Assembly (NCBI RefSeq): GCF_034356035.1
Contig: NZ_CP136423.1
Location: 3,224,001-3,288,000 of the forward strand
Reading direction: 5' to 3'
Length of the DNA: 64,000 nt
From: Blautia hydrogenotrophica DSM 10507
GTDB taxonomy: Bacteria > Bacillota > Clostridia > Lachnospirales > Lachnospiraceae
Shown here in pieces: positions 8,002 to 15,467 of the stretch (positions within the stretch are counted from its first letter, which is position 1; every line of letters starts with the position of its first letter). The position numbers and the translations under genes were made by a program. Below the pieces are notes generated by a model. It did no database searches and was not told the DNA's origin. It saw nothing but the letters and a program-made list of their open reading frames with translations.

Positions 8002-8694
8002 TCACATCAAATTTGCAAAAACAGACGCTCCTATCACTGTCAACAAACCCGAAACTGCTATAGCCAGGCTACTCATGGCACCTTCGATCTCTCCTAGTTC
8101 CATAGCCTTTGTCGTACCTATCGCATGGGACGCGGCCCCGATTGCAAGCCCTTTTGCCATAGGGTCCGTGATACGAAACACCGCACACACGCCTTCCGCA
8201 ATCATACTTCCAATAATCCCCGTCAAAATGATCGCCGCCACAGTGATCGTGACAATCCCACCAAGCTCCTCTGATATCCCCATGCCAATCGCCGTAGTAA
8301 TTGATTTAGGAAGCAAAGTCACATACTGCTCGTGGCTCAATCCAAAAAACGCAGACAAGAGAAACACACTGGACAAGCTGGTGAGAACTCCCGCTCCTAG
8401 CCCCGCAGCAATCGCCGCCTTGTTCTCTCTAAGCAGAGCCATCTGCTGATACAGCGGAATTGCCAGGCAGACCGTCGCCGGCGTCAGCAGATAACTCAGA
8501 TATTTTGCACTGTTGTTATAGGAATCATAAGAAATTCCTAAGGTCTTCAGCACCACCATGACAAAAATCACTGCAATGAGAAGAGGATTAAAAATTGCCA
8601 GTCTCCACTTTGTCTTAATCTTTCGTCCCAGTTCATATCCTAGTACGCTGATCGCCATTCCGAAAAACAAAGAATCTCCAAAGAAATCCTGCAT
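8002..8694 (-). CDS. lrgB: LrgB/CidB-family membrane protein
   Basis: A 230-residue protein with about six membrane segments and the LrgB hallmark L-L-P-K-S-I-T-T-A-I-G-M (about 127-138) and the S-H-A-I-G-T region near the C-terminus. The family works with LrgA. In Bacillus and plants related pairs carry pyruvate or glycolate, and in staphylococci they affect autolysis. It overlaps the end of lrgA by 62 bp on the same strand, indicating translational coupling. The role in this organism, perhaps overflow metabolite transport, is inference. Confidence 0.92.
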   Translation of the reverse strand: MQDFFGDSLFFGMAISVLGYELGRKIKTKWRLAIFNPLLIAVIFVMVVLKTLGISYDSYNNSAKYLSYLLTPATVCLAIPLYQQMALLRENKAAIAAGLGAGVLTSLSSVFLLSAFFGLSHEQYVTLLPKSITTAIGMGISEELGGIVTITVAAIILTGIIGSMIAEGVCAVFRITDPMAKGLAIGAASHAIGTTKAMELGEIEGAMSSLAIAVSGLLTVIGASVFANLM

Positions 8695-9046
8695 TTTCTC
8701 CCTTCTCCTTTCGTGCTGCCATCATAGTTACTCTGCCTGTAACTGCCATTACCAAAACCGTAGTAATAAAAATTATCACTGCTACAGGGAACAAGATTCC
8801 TTTTATATCACTCCACGCGTCCAAAAGCCCTACAGCTGCCGGTATGAACATCAACGGCATGATATCGATAAATAGATTTCCTGCGTCCTTCACATCTTCA
8901 AGCTTCACAATTCCCATCTTCAGTACCAGAAGCATCAGCACCAGCCCATAGATACTTGACGGAATCGGAAGCGGAATCACCGCTTTTAAGATTTCGCCCA
9001 AAAAGGAAAGGAACATAATGATAACAAACTGTCTTACGTACTTCAT
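8633..9046 (-). CDS. lrgA: LrgA/CidA-family membrane protein
   Basis: A 137-residue holin-like protein with four predicted membrane segments. The signature P-L-P-I-P-S-S-I-Y-G-L-V-L-M (about 25-38) and the later P-L-M-F-I-P-A-A-V-G-L-L segment are diagnostic of LrgA. The C-terminal 20 or so residues are polar and basic and are encoded in the stretch that overlaps lrgB, a longer tail than usual. The two genes form the lrgAB operon. No LytSR regulator is in the window. Confidence 0.92.
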   Translation of the reverse strand: MKYVRQFVIIMFLSFLGEILKAVIPLPIPSSIYGLVLMLLVLKMGIVKLEDVKDAGNLFIDIMPLMFIPAAVGLLDAWSDIKGILFPVAVIIFITTVLVMAVTGRVTMMAARKEKGENAGFLWRFFVFRNGDQRTRI

Positions 9047-9125
9047 ATTTTGCTTTTCTCTCTTCCTTCTAACTCTAAGTTTTTATCATACCACTGCCCT
9101 CTCCCATTGACAAGGTTTTTCCTGG

Positions 9126-9333
9126 AACAAAGTGGGGCGTTTGTTACAGTTCAGATCTCCAATATCCTGCGAGATGTTTTTGTACATTTTAAACAAAAAC
9201 GCAAAGACATGCTATCGCCAAACTGCTGTATACAACAGTTTATATGCATCGCGAGGCGTGTTACTACTCACGAGCCGCAAGTGAGTAAACAGTATCGGGC
9301 ATTTCTGCCATAGGAACTGCCTTTCCTATAACA
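9126..9333 (-). repeat. Terminator-docked repeat, copy C (same ends, different core)
   Basis: The gap 9047-9404 holds this element and no gene. Both edges resemble the family: the distal edge reads CCCACTTTGTTC, and the proximal edge reads TTATAGGAAAGG...TTCCTAT directly after the hairpin behind upp. The interior is unrelated to copy A. It contains GTTTTTGT/AACAAAAAC, AAACTG...CAGTTT and TACTCAC/GTGAGTA hairpins. This could be a hybrid or a sister element. Confidence 0.55.
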
Positions 9334-9363
9334 GAAGCTCACCACTTTTCAGCAGTGAGCTTC
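9334..9363 (-). terminator. Hairpin downstream of upp
   Basis: GAAGCTCAC and GTGAGCTTC form a perfect 9-bp stem 42 bp past the upp stop. The usual T-tract is replaced by TGTTATAGG, which is the start of repeat copy C, so the original U-run may have been altered. Confidence 0.55.
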
Positions 9364-9404
9364 CCGTAAAATTCCCTCAATTTCAGTCTAAACTTAATCA
9401 CTTG

Positions 9405-10034
9405 CTACTTTGTGCCGAATATCCTGTCTCCGGCATCCCCCAATCCAGGACAAATGTAAGCGTTCTCATTCAAACAGCGATCCAAATGGCCGCAGTAAAT
9501 CTGAACGTCCGGATGCTTTTTATGCAGTCTCTCCACTCCTTCTGGGGCTGCGATAATACACATAAATTTAATATTGGTCCCGCCTTTTTGCTTGATAAAA
9601 TCTACCGCCGCCTCTGCGGAACCACCCGTGGCCAGCATTGGATCTGCCACCAAGATCAATCTCTCCCCTATCGCTTCTGGCAGCTTACAGTAATACTCAT
9701 GCGGTTCATGCGTCACCGGATCTCGATACAGCCCCACATGCCCTACTTTTGCAGAAGGTACCAACGTCAAAATACCATTAACCATCCCCAAGCCTGCTCT
9801 TAAAATCGGTACAATAGCCAGTTTCTTACCTGACAGCATAGGAGTCATACAAGTCTCCAACGGTGTAGTGATCTCCACGTCCTCCGTCGGCAGATCTCTC
9901 AGCGCCTCATAGGCCATCAATACAGCAATCTCTTCCACCAGTTTACGAAATTCATTGGTTCCTGTCTGCACAGCACGAAGCATTGAAATTTTGTGCTGAA
10001 TCAAAGGATGATCCATATAAAATACATTCTCCAT
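9405..10034 (-). CDS. upp: Uracil phosphoribosyltransferase
   Basis: Salvages uracil to UMP using PRPP. With the ATG at 10034 (after AAAGGAAAAAGAG) the protein has 209 residues, the normal family length; an upstream in-frame extension is not supported. The PRPP-binding loop [12 protein letters not shown] is near 126-137, and the uracil-binding C-terminus has [12 protein letters not shown]. It has its own promoter at 10088 and is monocistronic. The uracil/xanthine permease at 15468 may supply its substrate. Confidence 0.97.
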   Translation of the reverse strand: MENVFYMDHPLIQHKISMLRAVQTGTNEFRKLVEEIAVLMAYEALRDLPTEDVEITTPLETCMTPMLSGKKLAIVPILRAGLGMVNGILTLVPSAKVGHVGLYRDPVTHEPHEYYCKLPEAIGERLILVADPMLATGGSAEAAVDFIKQKGGTNIKFMCIIAAPEGVERLHKKHPDVQIYCGHLDRCLNENAYICPGLGDAGDRIFGTK

Positions 10035-10087
10035 CTCTTTTTCCTTTCTTTTGCACGTTATCATCGGTGACCTTTTATTCTGAAACA

Positions 10088-10116
10088 ATTATAATATCAC
10101 TCGGTTTATTTTTCAA
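10088..10116 (-). promoter_or_regulatory. Promoter of upp
   Basis: Minus strand TTGAAA (10111-10116), 17-bp spacer, TATAAT (10088-10093), about 54 bp before the upp ATG. Confidence 0.85.
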
Positions 10117-10153
10117 CTCTTGTGCTCTTTCCTACTGCCATAATCGTAACCGT

Positions 10154-11509
10154 TTAGCTGTATTTTTTGCAGATACTCACTACGACACCTCCAAGTGCCC
10201 ACAAAGCAATAGCATTTGGTATCACCATCAGACCATTGAAGAAATCAGACAGAGACCACACAAAATCCACTTTCAACATCGAACCGATGACCACAAAAGC
10301 GATGACCAAAACGGAATACAGCTTTCCAGCCTTATCTCCAAACAAGTATTTCATATTCACCAGCCCGAAAAAATGCCATCCCAGAATTGTAGAAAAGGCA
10401 AAAAATAACAGACAGACAGCGACGAAAATATCTCCAAAGCCCCCAAAGGTTCTGGAAAAAGCCGCCTGTGTCAAGGCAGTCCCGGTCTTATGTGTCTCCA
10501 TCGCTCCCGTGGTCAGGATAGAAAACACCGTCAAGTTTAAGATCACAAAAGTGTCGATGAACACACTGACCATGGCCGCCAGTCCCTGCTTATGAGGATT
10601 TTCCACTTTTGCTCTCGCGTGAGCGTGAGGTGTAGAACCCATACCTGCCTCATTGGAAAACAGTCCTCTGGCCACACCATAGCGAATCGCCTCCCGCACG
10701 GCGATACCGGCACCGGCCCCCATAACTGCCTCCGGCTTAAACGCTCCCACAAAAATCATCTTTATAGCTCCCGGAAGTTCTGTTATGTTAAGCAGAATCA
10801 GCAACAGACTTCCCAGGATATAGACAGCCGCCATAAATGGCACTAATTTCTCTACGACAGAGGCCAACCGCTGAGTGCCCCCTAAAAAGATAAATGCAGC
10901 AATAGACGCCAGGATAATTCCAAAAATCAGCGGGGAAACCTGAACTCCTCTCGCCTCAAATACTTCCGTGAACGCTGCCCCTATGGAATTGGCCTGAACC
11001 ATATTCCCGGTAAATCCCAGAGCAACCACAATAAAAATCGCAAACAGCCCCGCCAAAATCTTTCCAAATTTTCCCATAAAAGCCGCACGAATGTAGTAGA
11101 CCGGTCCCCCGGTGATCTCTCCGTCCACAGTTTTCTTATACTTTTGAGCCATAGTAGCCTCGGCGTAGATCGTGGACATCCCAAAAAATGCGCTGACCCA
11201 CATCCAAAAAATGGCCCCCGGACCTCCGCCTATCAGCGCAGTAGCCGCTCCCGTGAGATTTCCAGTTCCCACCTGCGCTGCGATAGCGGTAGCCACAGAC
11301 TGAAAAGCCGTCATCTCTCCTTTTTTTCCACCCTCGTTCTTTTTTCCCATACTTCCGAAGACCAATTTAAAGCCTTCTTTCAGCTTCCGAACTTGAATAA
11401 ACTTCAGACGGATTGTAAACATAATCCCTGTTCCACAAAGCAGAATGATCAAAATCACATTCCACAAAAAATCACTCGCCTGAGTCACCATACTTGTCAA
11501 TGCTTCCAT
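10154..11509 (-). CDS. Sodium:alanine/glycine symporter (AGCS family)
   Basis: A 451-residue inner-membrane carrier importing alanine or glycine with Na+. AGCS features: A-A-Q-V-G-T-G-N-L-T-G near 77-87, G-G-P-G-A-I-F-W-M-W near 94-103, and F-S-N-E-A-G-M-G-S near 285. About eleven membrane segments are visible. CAGGAGG precedes the ATG. The leader carries a glycine riboswitch (11831-11914) and a terminator (11723-11749), which points to glycine as a physiological substrate and to transcriptional control by it. Repeat copy D lies inside this leader. Confidence 0.93.
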   Translation of the reverse strand: MEALTSMVTQASDFLWNVILIILLCGTGIMFTIRLKFIQVRKLKEGFKLVFGSMGKKNEGGKKGEMTAFQSVATAIAAQVGTGNLTGAATALIGGGPGAIFWMWVSAFFGMSTIYAEATMAQKYKKTVDGEITGGPVYYIRAAFMGKFGKILAGLFAIFIVVALGFTGNMVQANSIGAAFTEVFEARGVQVSPLIFGIILASIAAFIFLGGTQRLASVVEKLVPFMAAVYILGSLLLILLNITELPGAIKMIFVGAFKPEAVMGAGAGIAVREAIRYGVARGLFSNEAGMGSTPHAHARAKVENPHKQGLAAMVSVFIDTFVILNLTVFSILTTGAMETHKTGTALTQAAFSRTFGGFGDIFVAVCLLFFAFSTILGWHFFGLVNMKYLFGDKAGKLYSVLVIAFVVIGSMLKVDFVWSLSDFFNGLMVIPNAIALWALGGVVVSICKKYS

Positions 11510-11556
11510 ACGTATTACTTCCTCCTGATTGTATTTTTAAAAAATTCGCCTCCATA

Positions 11557-11723
11557 AAAGTGGGGAAGCCCACTTCAACTCCCTCACCCCTCAATCTTTG
11601 AGGAGCGCGTCCCACTTTGCGCGCCGCCGCAACACCGCCTCGCGGTAAAATTCCTCATTGCGGTGTGTGCATCTTGCCCGGAGGGCTTTCTATTGCATAG
11701 GGAGCGAAGTTTCCTATGCAATA
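11557..11723 (-). repeat. Terminator-docked structured repeat, copy D (subfamily II), inside the symporter leader
   Basis: Same internal hairpins as copy A, but the proximal hairpin is TTGCATAGG/CCTATGCAA, as in copy E. It starts where the T-tract of the riboswitch terminator ends and stops about 48 bp before the symporter start codon. Any transcript that escapes the riboswitch terminator must pass through it. The distal hairpin here is AAGTGGG/CCCACTT followed by TTATGG. Confidence 0.85.
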
Positions 11724-11749
11724 AAAAAAGCTGATGTAAAATCATCAGC
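11723..11749 (-). terminator. Riboswitch-controlled terminator
   Basis: Minus strand GCTGATG-ATTTTA-CATCAGC (11730-11749) followed by seven T. It lies 82 bp downstream of the glycine aptamer and upstream of the symporter gene, as expected for the expression platform. Confidence 0.85.
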
Positions 11750-11830
11750 CTCTGAGAAAGTGAACATATCGCATATTTTCGGATTTCTTCTGTGTCACAC
11801 ACATATATCCCGAATCCTCTTTTTACATAT

Positions 11831-11914
11831 GCTCTGTCCTTTTGCCTGAGAGATTGGCAGCTCGTTCTCTGCCGTACACCTTCGGCGTCCTGAATTCAGG
11901 AACTCTCCAGAGTA
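11831..11914 (-). ncRNA. Glycine riboswitch (single aptamer)
   Basis: The minus strand shows the conserved glycine-aptamer pieces in order: CTGGAGAG, then GCCGAAGG, then CTCTCAGGCAAAAGGACAGAG. Only one aptamer is visible, as in singlet glycine riboswitches that control Na+/alanine-glycine symporters. The next gene on this strand is such a symporter. The direction of the response (ON or OFF) cannot be read from sequence alone. Confidence 0.93.
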
Positions 11915-11915
11915 A

Positions 11916-11960
11916 TCTAAAGAACTTTCACACATTTGCGTGACAAGGTCTTTTTCATAA
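11916..11960 (-). repeat. Solo proximal hairpin of the terminator-docked repeat (copy H)
   Basis: Minus strand GTTATGAAAAAGACCTTGTCACGC, interrupted here as GTTATGAAAAAG then ACCTTGTCACGC, then AAATGTGTGAAAG, matches only the first hairpin of copies A, B and G. It sits between the terminator of the Lrp gene and the glycine riboswitch. The rest of the element is missing. Confidence 0.65.
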
Positions 11961-12001
11961 CATAAAATAACATACCTGCCGCCATTTGGCAACAGGTATG
12001 T
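11961..12001 (-). terminator. Intrinsic terminator of the Lrp-family gene
   Basis: ACATACCTG and CAGGTATGT flank an inner GCC/GGC pair (11970-12001), followed on the minus strand by TATTTTATG. It lies about 60 bp past the stop codon, immediately before the solo repeat hairpin. Confidence 0.75.
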
Positions 12002-12060
12002 ACAAAAATTTCCCCAATCACTGTTCGTTTCATTTACAGTAACTTTTCCATCGCTCCAGC

Positions 12061-12513
12061 CTAACTTTTTTTCTCCATGACTTTCACTCCACGGTTATCC
12101 ACAATTGTGGAAAAGACAATCTGTGTGCTCGTCTTCCCGAAATGCTGAAGCTCCCCTATGAACAAGTCGAGTTCCATCGTACTTGGAAAAGCCACTTTCA
12201 TGATTACCGAGTAGCTGCCTGTCACACAGTCACACTCCAACACATTTGGGTTGTCCTTCAGATAAGGATAGACCTCCAGTTTCTGGCTAGGAGATATCTC
12301 CAGATTCACATAGGCTTTGATATGATAACCCAGTTTCATCGGACTGACCAAAGCCTGATACCCCTGAAGAACTCCCTCTTTTTCCAGACGTTCAATTCTC
12401 GCAGATACTGCCGGAGAAGAAAGATAGACCTCTGAGGCAATTTGTTTCAGTGGAACTCTCGCATCCTTCTGCAGCATTTCTAGTATTTTTGCATCAATCT
12501 TATCCATATGCAC
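12061..12513 (-). CDS. Lrp/AsnC-family transcriptional regulator
   Basis: A 150-residue regulator with an N-terminal winged HTH (about 4-62; A-S-E-V-Y-L-S-S-P-A-V-S-A-R-I as recognition region) and a C-terminal RAM/ACT-like ligand domain (about 66-142; G-S-Y-S-V-I-M near 100). Such proteins sense amino acids. The likely start is a GTG at 12513, six bases after GGAGAG; an ATG two codons later is possible. It is just upstream of the glycine-riboswitch symporter unit, so amino-acid uptake is a plausible target; that is inference. Confidence 0.93.
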   Translation of the reverse strand: MHMDKIDAKILEMLQKDARVPLKQIASEVYLSSPAVSARIERLEKEGVLQGYQALVSPMKLGYHIKAYVNLEISPSQKLEVYPYLKDNPNVLECDCVTGSYSVIMKVAFPSTMELDLFIGELQHFGKTSTQIVFSTIVDNRGVKVMEKKS

Positions 12514-12555
12514 AACAATCTCTCCTCATTCGAAACTTTCTTTTTAAAAAAGAAT

Positions 12556-12630
12556 CCCGCGGAGCATTTATGTTATAGGAGAAAACTTTTACACATCCAT
12601 GCGACAAGGTTCTGTCTACAACATAATAAA
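12556..12630 (-). repeat. Partial terminator-docked repeat (copy I) in the Lrp leader
   Basis: Minus strand TTATGTTGTAG, then CCTTGTCGCATGG, then TCCTATAACATAAATGCTCCGC matches the proximal hairpin and following bases of copies A and G. No clear intrinsic terminator precedes it. It lies downstream of the Lrp promoter, so it is part of the Lrp 5' leader: an exception to the docking rule. Confidence 0.6.
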
Positions 12631-12666
12631 ACGGGCTCTTTCATTCCCCATATCGTAGTTTCTTTT

Positions 12667-12695
12667 ATTATAAAATGCTTTTCTTCAAACTGCAA
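12667..12695 (-). promoter_or_regulatory. Promoter of the Lrp-family gene
   Basis: Minus strand TTGCAG (12690-12695), 17-bp spacer, TATAAT (12667-12672), about 150 bp before the GTG start. The gap 12514-12792 holds only this promoter and the partial repeat. Confidence 0.8.
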
Positions 12696-12792
12696 GGTTT
12701 TTGTCGACATTTTCTTAAATTATTAAAGTATATTCCAGTACTTCTCCAAAAAATGTAAAGTTTTTAATGTCAAAAGGAAATCTAAAATTCAC

Positions 12793-13488
12793 CTAAAAGC
12801 CTAAACTTCTCCACCAATATGACAATGGTATCACCAAGATCAATGCCGGAACCATATTTCCGATCGCAATATACTTAATCTGTGCCACTCTCAGCCCAGC
12901 TGCCATCGTCAGAATCCCTCCACAAGCCACAAACGCCGTGATCTCCTCCTGAGCGAGATAACCTCCCACCGCTCTAGCCGCCACGAATAACAGCAAAAAG
13001 ATCAAATACTGCGGAACTGCGATCAACCCTATGACCATTCCCATGGTTACAGCAAAAATCAAGGCGGTAAAAAAATCCAAAAACGACTTTGACAGCAACA
13101 CTGAGGAATCTCCACTCAGGCCTTCTGTGAGTACCCCAAAAATCCCAAAACCACTGGCACAAAATAGAACCACTGCCATCACAAACGCATCCATGTCCAG
13201 CCCTGATTTTCCTACAGGAACTTTCTTAAATATTTTGCCGAATATCCAAGCAATACGCTTTTCTAAATCAGCCAAATCTCCCAAAAAGTATCCCAGCAGC
13301 ACCGCCAAAATCACAGGAGGTGCTGACTCTACTTTCATAAGATTCAAAACACCTATGGAGAAAGAACATAGTCCCAGCACTCCCATCATTCTCTCTGTCG
13401 TCTTTATGGGAATATATCTTCCCAGCCAGCCTCCCAGAATTCCCCCTGTCAGCACAGCAAGGCAATTCACCGTCACTCCAACCGGCAT
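12793..13488 (-). CDS. DUF554-family membrane protein
   Basis: A 231-residue polytopic protein with about seven membrane segments. It opens with P-V-G-V-T-V-N-C-L-A-V-L-T-G-G-I-L-G-G and has the glycine-rich segments typical of DUF554 (YdfK-like) proteins. The family is predicted to transport something but has no agreed substrate. GGAAGGGAAGAAA precedes the ATG. The small Cys-rich gene at 13504 ends 15 bp upstream on the same strand, so the two are probably co-transcribed. No function is assigned. Confidence 0.85.
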   Translation of the reverse strand: MPVGVTVNCLAVLTGGILGGWLGRYIPIKTTERMMGVLGLCSFSIGVLNLMKVESAPPVILAVLLGYFLGDLADLEKRIAWIFGKIFKKVPVGKSGLDMDAFVMAVVLFCASGFGIFGVLTEGLSGDSSVLLSKSFLDFFTALIFAVTMGMVIGLIAVPQYLIFLLLFVAARAVGGYLAQEEITAFVACGGILTMAAGLRVAQIKYIAIGNMVPALILVIPLSYWWRSLGF

Positions 13489-13503
13489 TTTCTTCCCTTC
13501 CTT

Positions 13504-13695
13504 CTACATCTGTTTTCTCACAATCTTATACTCATCATTCATCTGAAAATACGGACACTGAAAGTGCTGGTCTGTCATCAGTCTCACGACCTCGTCTTCG
13601 TCCAGACTCACCTCACAAGTGTAACACTCATAATCTTCATCATAGCTGTAATTGGAACAATACTCACAGCCAGCAGTTTCCCGTTTCTTCCTCAC
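13504..13695 (-). CDS. Small Cys-rich protein (DUF6472-like)
   Basis: A 63-residue protein with the pattern C-x-x-C (C-E-Y-C-S-N-Y), then C-Y-T-C and a final C-P-Y-F, suggesting a small metal-binding knuckle. It is acidic in the middle and basic at the end. The start is a GTG at 13695 behind GAGGAGGGG. It resembles DUF6472 proteins of Lachnospiraceae; the family name is recalled and not tested. It lies 15 bp upstream of the DUF554 gene. The function is unknown. Confidence 0.7.
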   Translation of the reverse strand: MRKKRETAGCEYCSNYSYDEDYECYTCEVSLDEDEVVRLMTDQHFQCPYFQMNDEYKIVRKQM

Positions 13696-13881
13696 AGCTG
13701 TTCCCCTCCTCTTCTGCTATCTCTTAGATTCCCACTTACTATATCAAAAAAATAGTCTCTTTTCCATACCTGCCACAACTCTGCGCTTGTCTCCATCACC
13801 AAAATATATTATGATGATACCTATGGGGACGGCCGGCAGGCTGCGCCGCCTGTATTTCAATTTATAAACGAGGTGGTTTTT

Positions 13882-15027
13882 TTGAACAAAAAAGAAATAT
13901 CTGAGATAAAGAAGCAATTTACACCGGAACATTGCGCCATCACCCGCATCTGCGGCTGCTATGTGGACGGTGAAAAAGAAAAAAAGACGGAGATAAAAGA
14001 AGCCTTTCTCTCCTTACCTGAAGAAGAAATGTTTAAATATTTCGAGATTTTCCGCAAAACTCTCTCTGGGACCATCGGAAAAAATCTGATCAACCTGAAT
14101 TTTCCTCTGGCCCAGGAAGCAGAAGGAGGAACTCAGGAATACCTTATGAGACTGCGGAACAGTAAGCTAAAAGACGATGAATTACTGGAAGATTTTTACG
14201 ACAAGATCATTGAACACTACTTCTACGGCGAAAACTACTATATCATTCTGATTCACGGCCTCTACGACATTCCGGGCAAGTCCTCAGATGGAGCTGAAAT
14301 GTTTGACGCTTCCGATGAGGTCTATGAATTCCTGCTGTGCAGCATTTGTCCAGTAAAGCTTTCCAAAGCCGGCCTCTGCTACAACAGTAAGACCAATAGT
14401 ATCGAAGACCGCATCCGGGACTGGATTGTCCAGATGCCGGACCAGGGATTTTTGTTCCCAGTCTTCAACGACCGTAGCACAGATCTTCACAGCGTACTCT
14501 ATTACTCCAAAGACCCAGCTTTGGAACAGATTGACTTCATGGAACATCTCTTTGGCTGCGACTCTCCCATGTCTGCCCAGGGACAACAGGAGACCTTCAA
14601 CGCGATTGTGGAGGACACCCTGGGAGAAGACTGTGACTATGAAACCGTCAAAAACATCCACGAACGCCTGAATGAGTGGATGGAGGAGCGCAAAGACGAA
14701 CCAGAGCCCTTAGCTCTGGACAAGACAGAGGTGAAATGCCTCCTGGCCGAGAGCGGAGCAAGCAATGAAAGTCTAGAGACCTTTGACACTGCTTTTGAGT
14801 CTACGGCAGGGGAAAAAGCCTCCCTCCTGGCATCTAACTTGGCCAATACCCGAAAATTTCAAATCAAGACTCCTGATGTGGTAGTTCAAGTAAATCCAGA
14901 TCGTGCCGATCTGGTAGAGACACGAATTATTGACGGACGCCCCTGTCTGGTCATCGCAGTGGATGACCATGTGGAGGTAAACGGCATCAACGTCCACACT
15001 ATGAAGCCCCTTCCGGAGGCAGAATAA
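13882..15027 (+). CDS. DUF4317-family protein
   Basis: A soluble protein of about 381 residues with no signal peptide or membrane segment. The start is most likely the TTG at 13882, since GAGGTGG lies directly upstream; a GTG at 13873 would fall inside that Shine-Dalgarno. The N-terminus (K-K-E-I-S-E-I-K-K-Q-F-T-P-E-H-C-A-I-T-R-I-C-G-C, written here residue by residue) and the F-Y-G-E-N-Y-Y-I-I-L-I-H segment are typical of DUF4317. The C-terminus ends in two beta-rich repeats. Function unknown. It is a plus-strand island between minus-strand genes. Confidence 0.85.
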   Translation: MNKKEISEIKKQFTPEHCAITRICGCYVDGEKEKKTEIKEAFLSLPEEEMFKYFEIFRKTLSGTIGKNLINLNFPLAQEAEGGTQEYLMRLRNSKLKDDELLEDFYDKIIEHYFYGENYYIILIHGLYDIPGKSSDGAEMFDASDEVYEFLLCSICPVKLSKAGLCYNSKTNSIEDRIRDWIVQMPDQGFLFPVFNDRSTDLHSVLYYSKDPALEQIDFMEHLFGCDSPMSAQGQQETFNAIVEDTLGEDCDYETVKNIHERLNEWMEERKDEPEPLALDKTEVKCLLAESGASNESLETFDTAFESTAGEKASLLASNLANTRKFQIKTPDVVVQVNPDRADLVETRIIDGRPCLVIAVDDHVEVNGINVHTMKPLPEAE

Positions 15028-15043
15028 CCATTTCTCAAATGCA

Positions 15044-15442
15044 TCAGACCTCATGTCTGTCAAACAGAAAAAGTGTAAAATAGGCGGCTTTCTGATCTGA
15101 ACACCAATATGGAATCCCGCGGTGCTGCGCCATCAGCCTCGCATCCAGACAGTACGCCGACAGGCAGGAGGTTCTCCTTTGGGGACAGGCGTAAGACCTA
15201 TCTAACTTTCCCAGACACTCTTTACAGTAGGTACAAGGTCCTGTCGGTATTGTCTCGCCCGCTCTTCCATCTCCTGCACAGTCCCGCAGTCCGGCGGGCA
15301 AGAATGGTTCGTCCCATAGTTCCCGCAAACATTCTCTTCACAGTACCCACGAAAACTGTAATCGAACACCAGATCTTCCACATCCAGAAAGACCGCCGAA
15401 TCCTAGATCCAGGGCTGCCTGCCTTATCTTCTGCCCCCGCAT
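15044..15442 (-). pseudogene. Decayed DUF2284-family metal-binding protein gene
   Basis: An ATG at 15442 behind GGAGGGG opens a frame that stops early. Shifting one base near 15393 restores a clear DUF2284 stretch: Y-S-F-R-G-Y-C-E-E-N-V-C-G-N-Y-G-T, followed by N-H-S-C-P-P-D-C-G-T. That frame stops at 15202-15204. A third frame then carries the family C-terminus (S-A-Y-C-L-D-A-R-L-M-A, G-I-P-Y-W-C). At least two frame breaks and some missing middle sequence point to a pseudogene. DUF2284 proteins are predicted to bind metal through these cysteines. It lies 25 bp behind the permease gene. Confidence 0.75.
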
Positions 15443-15467
15443 TCTCACCCCTCCATTTTGGGTCACT

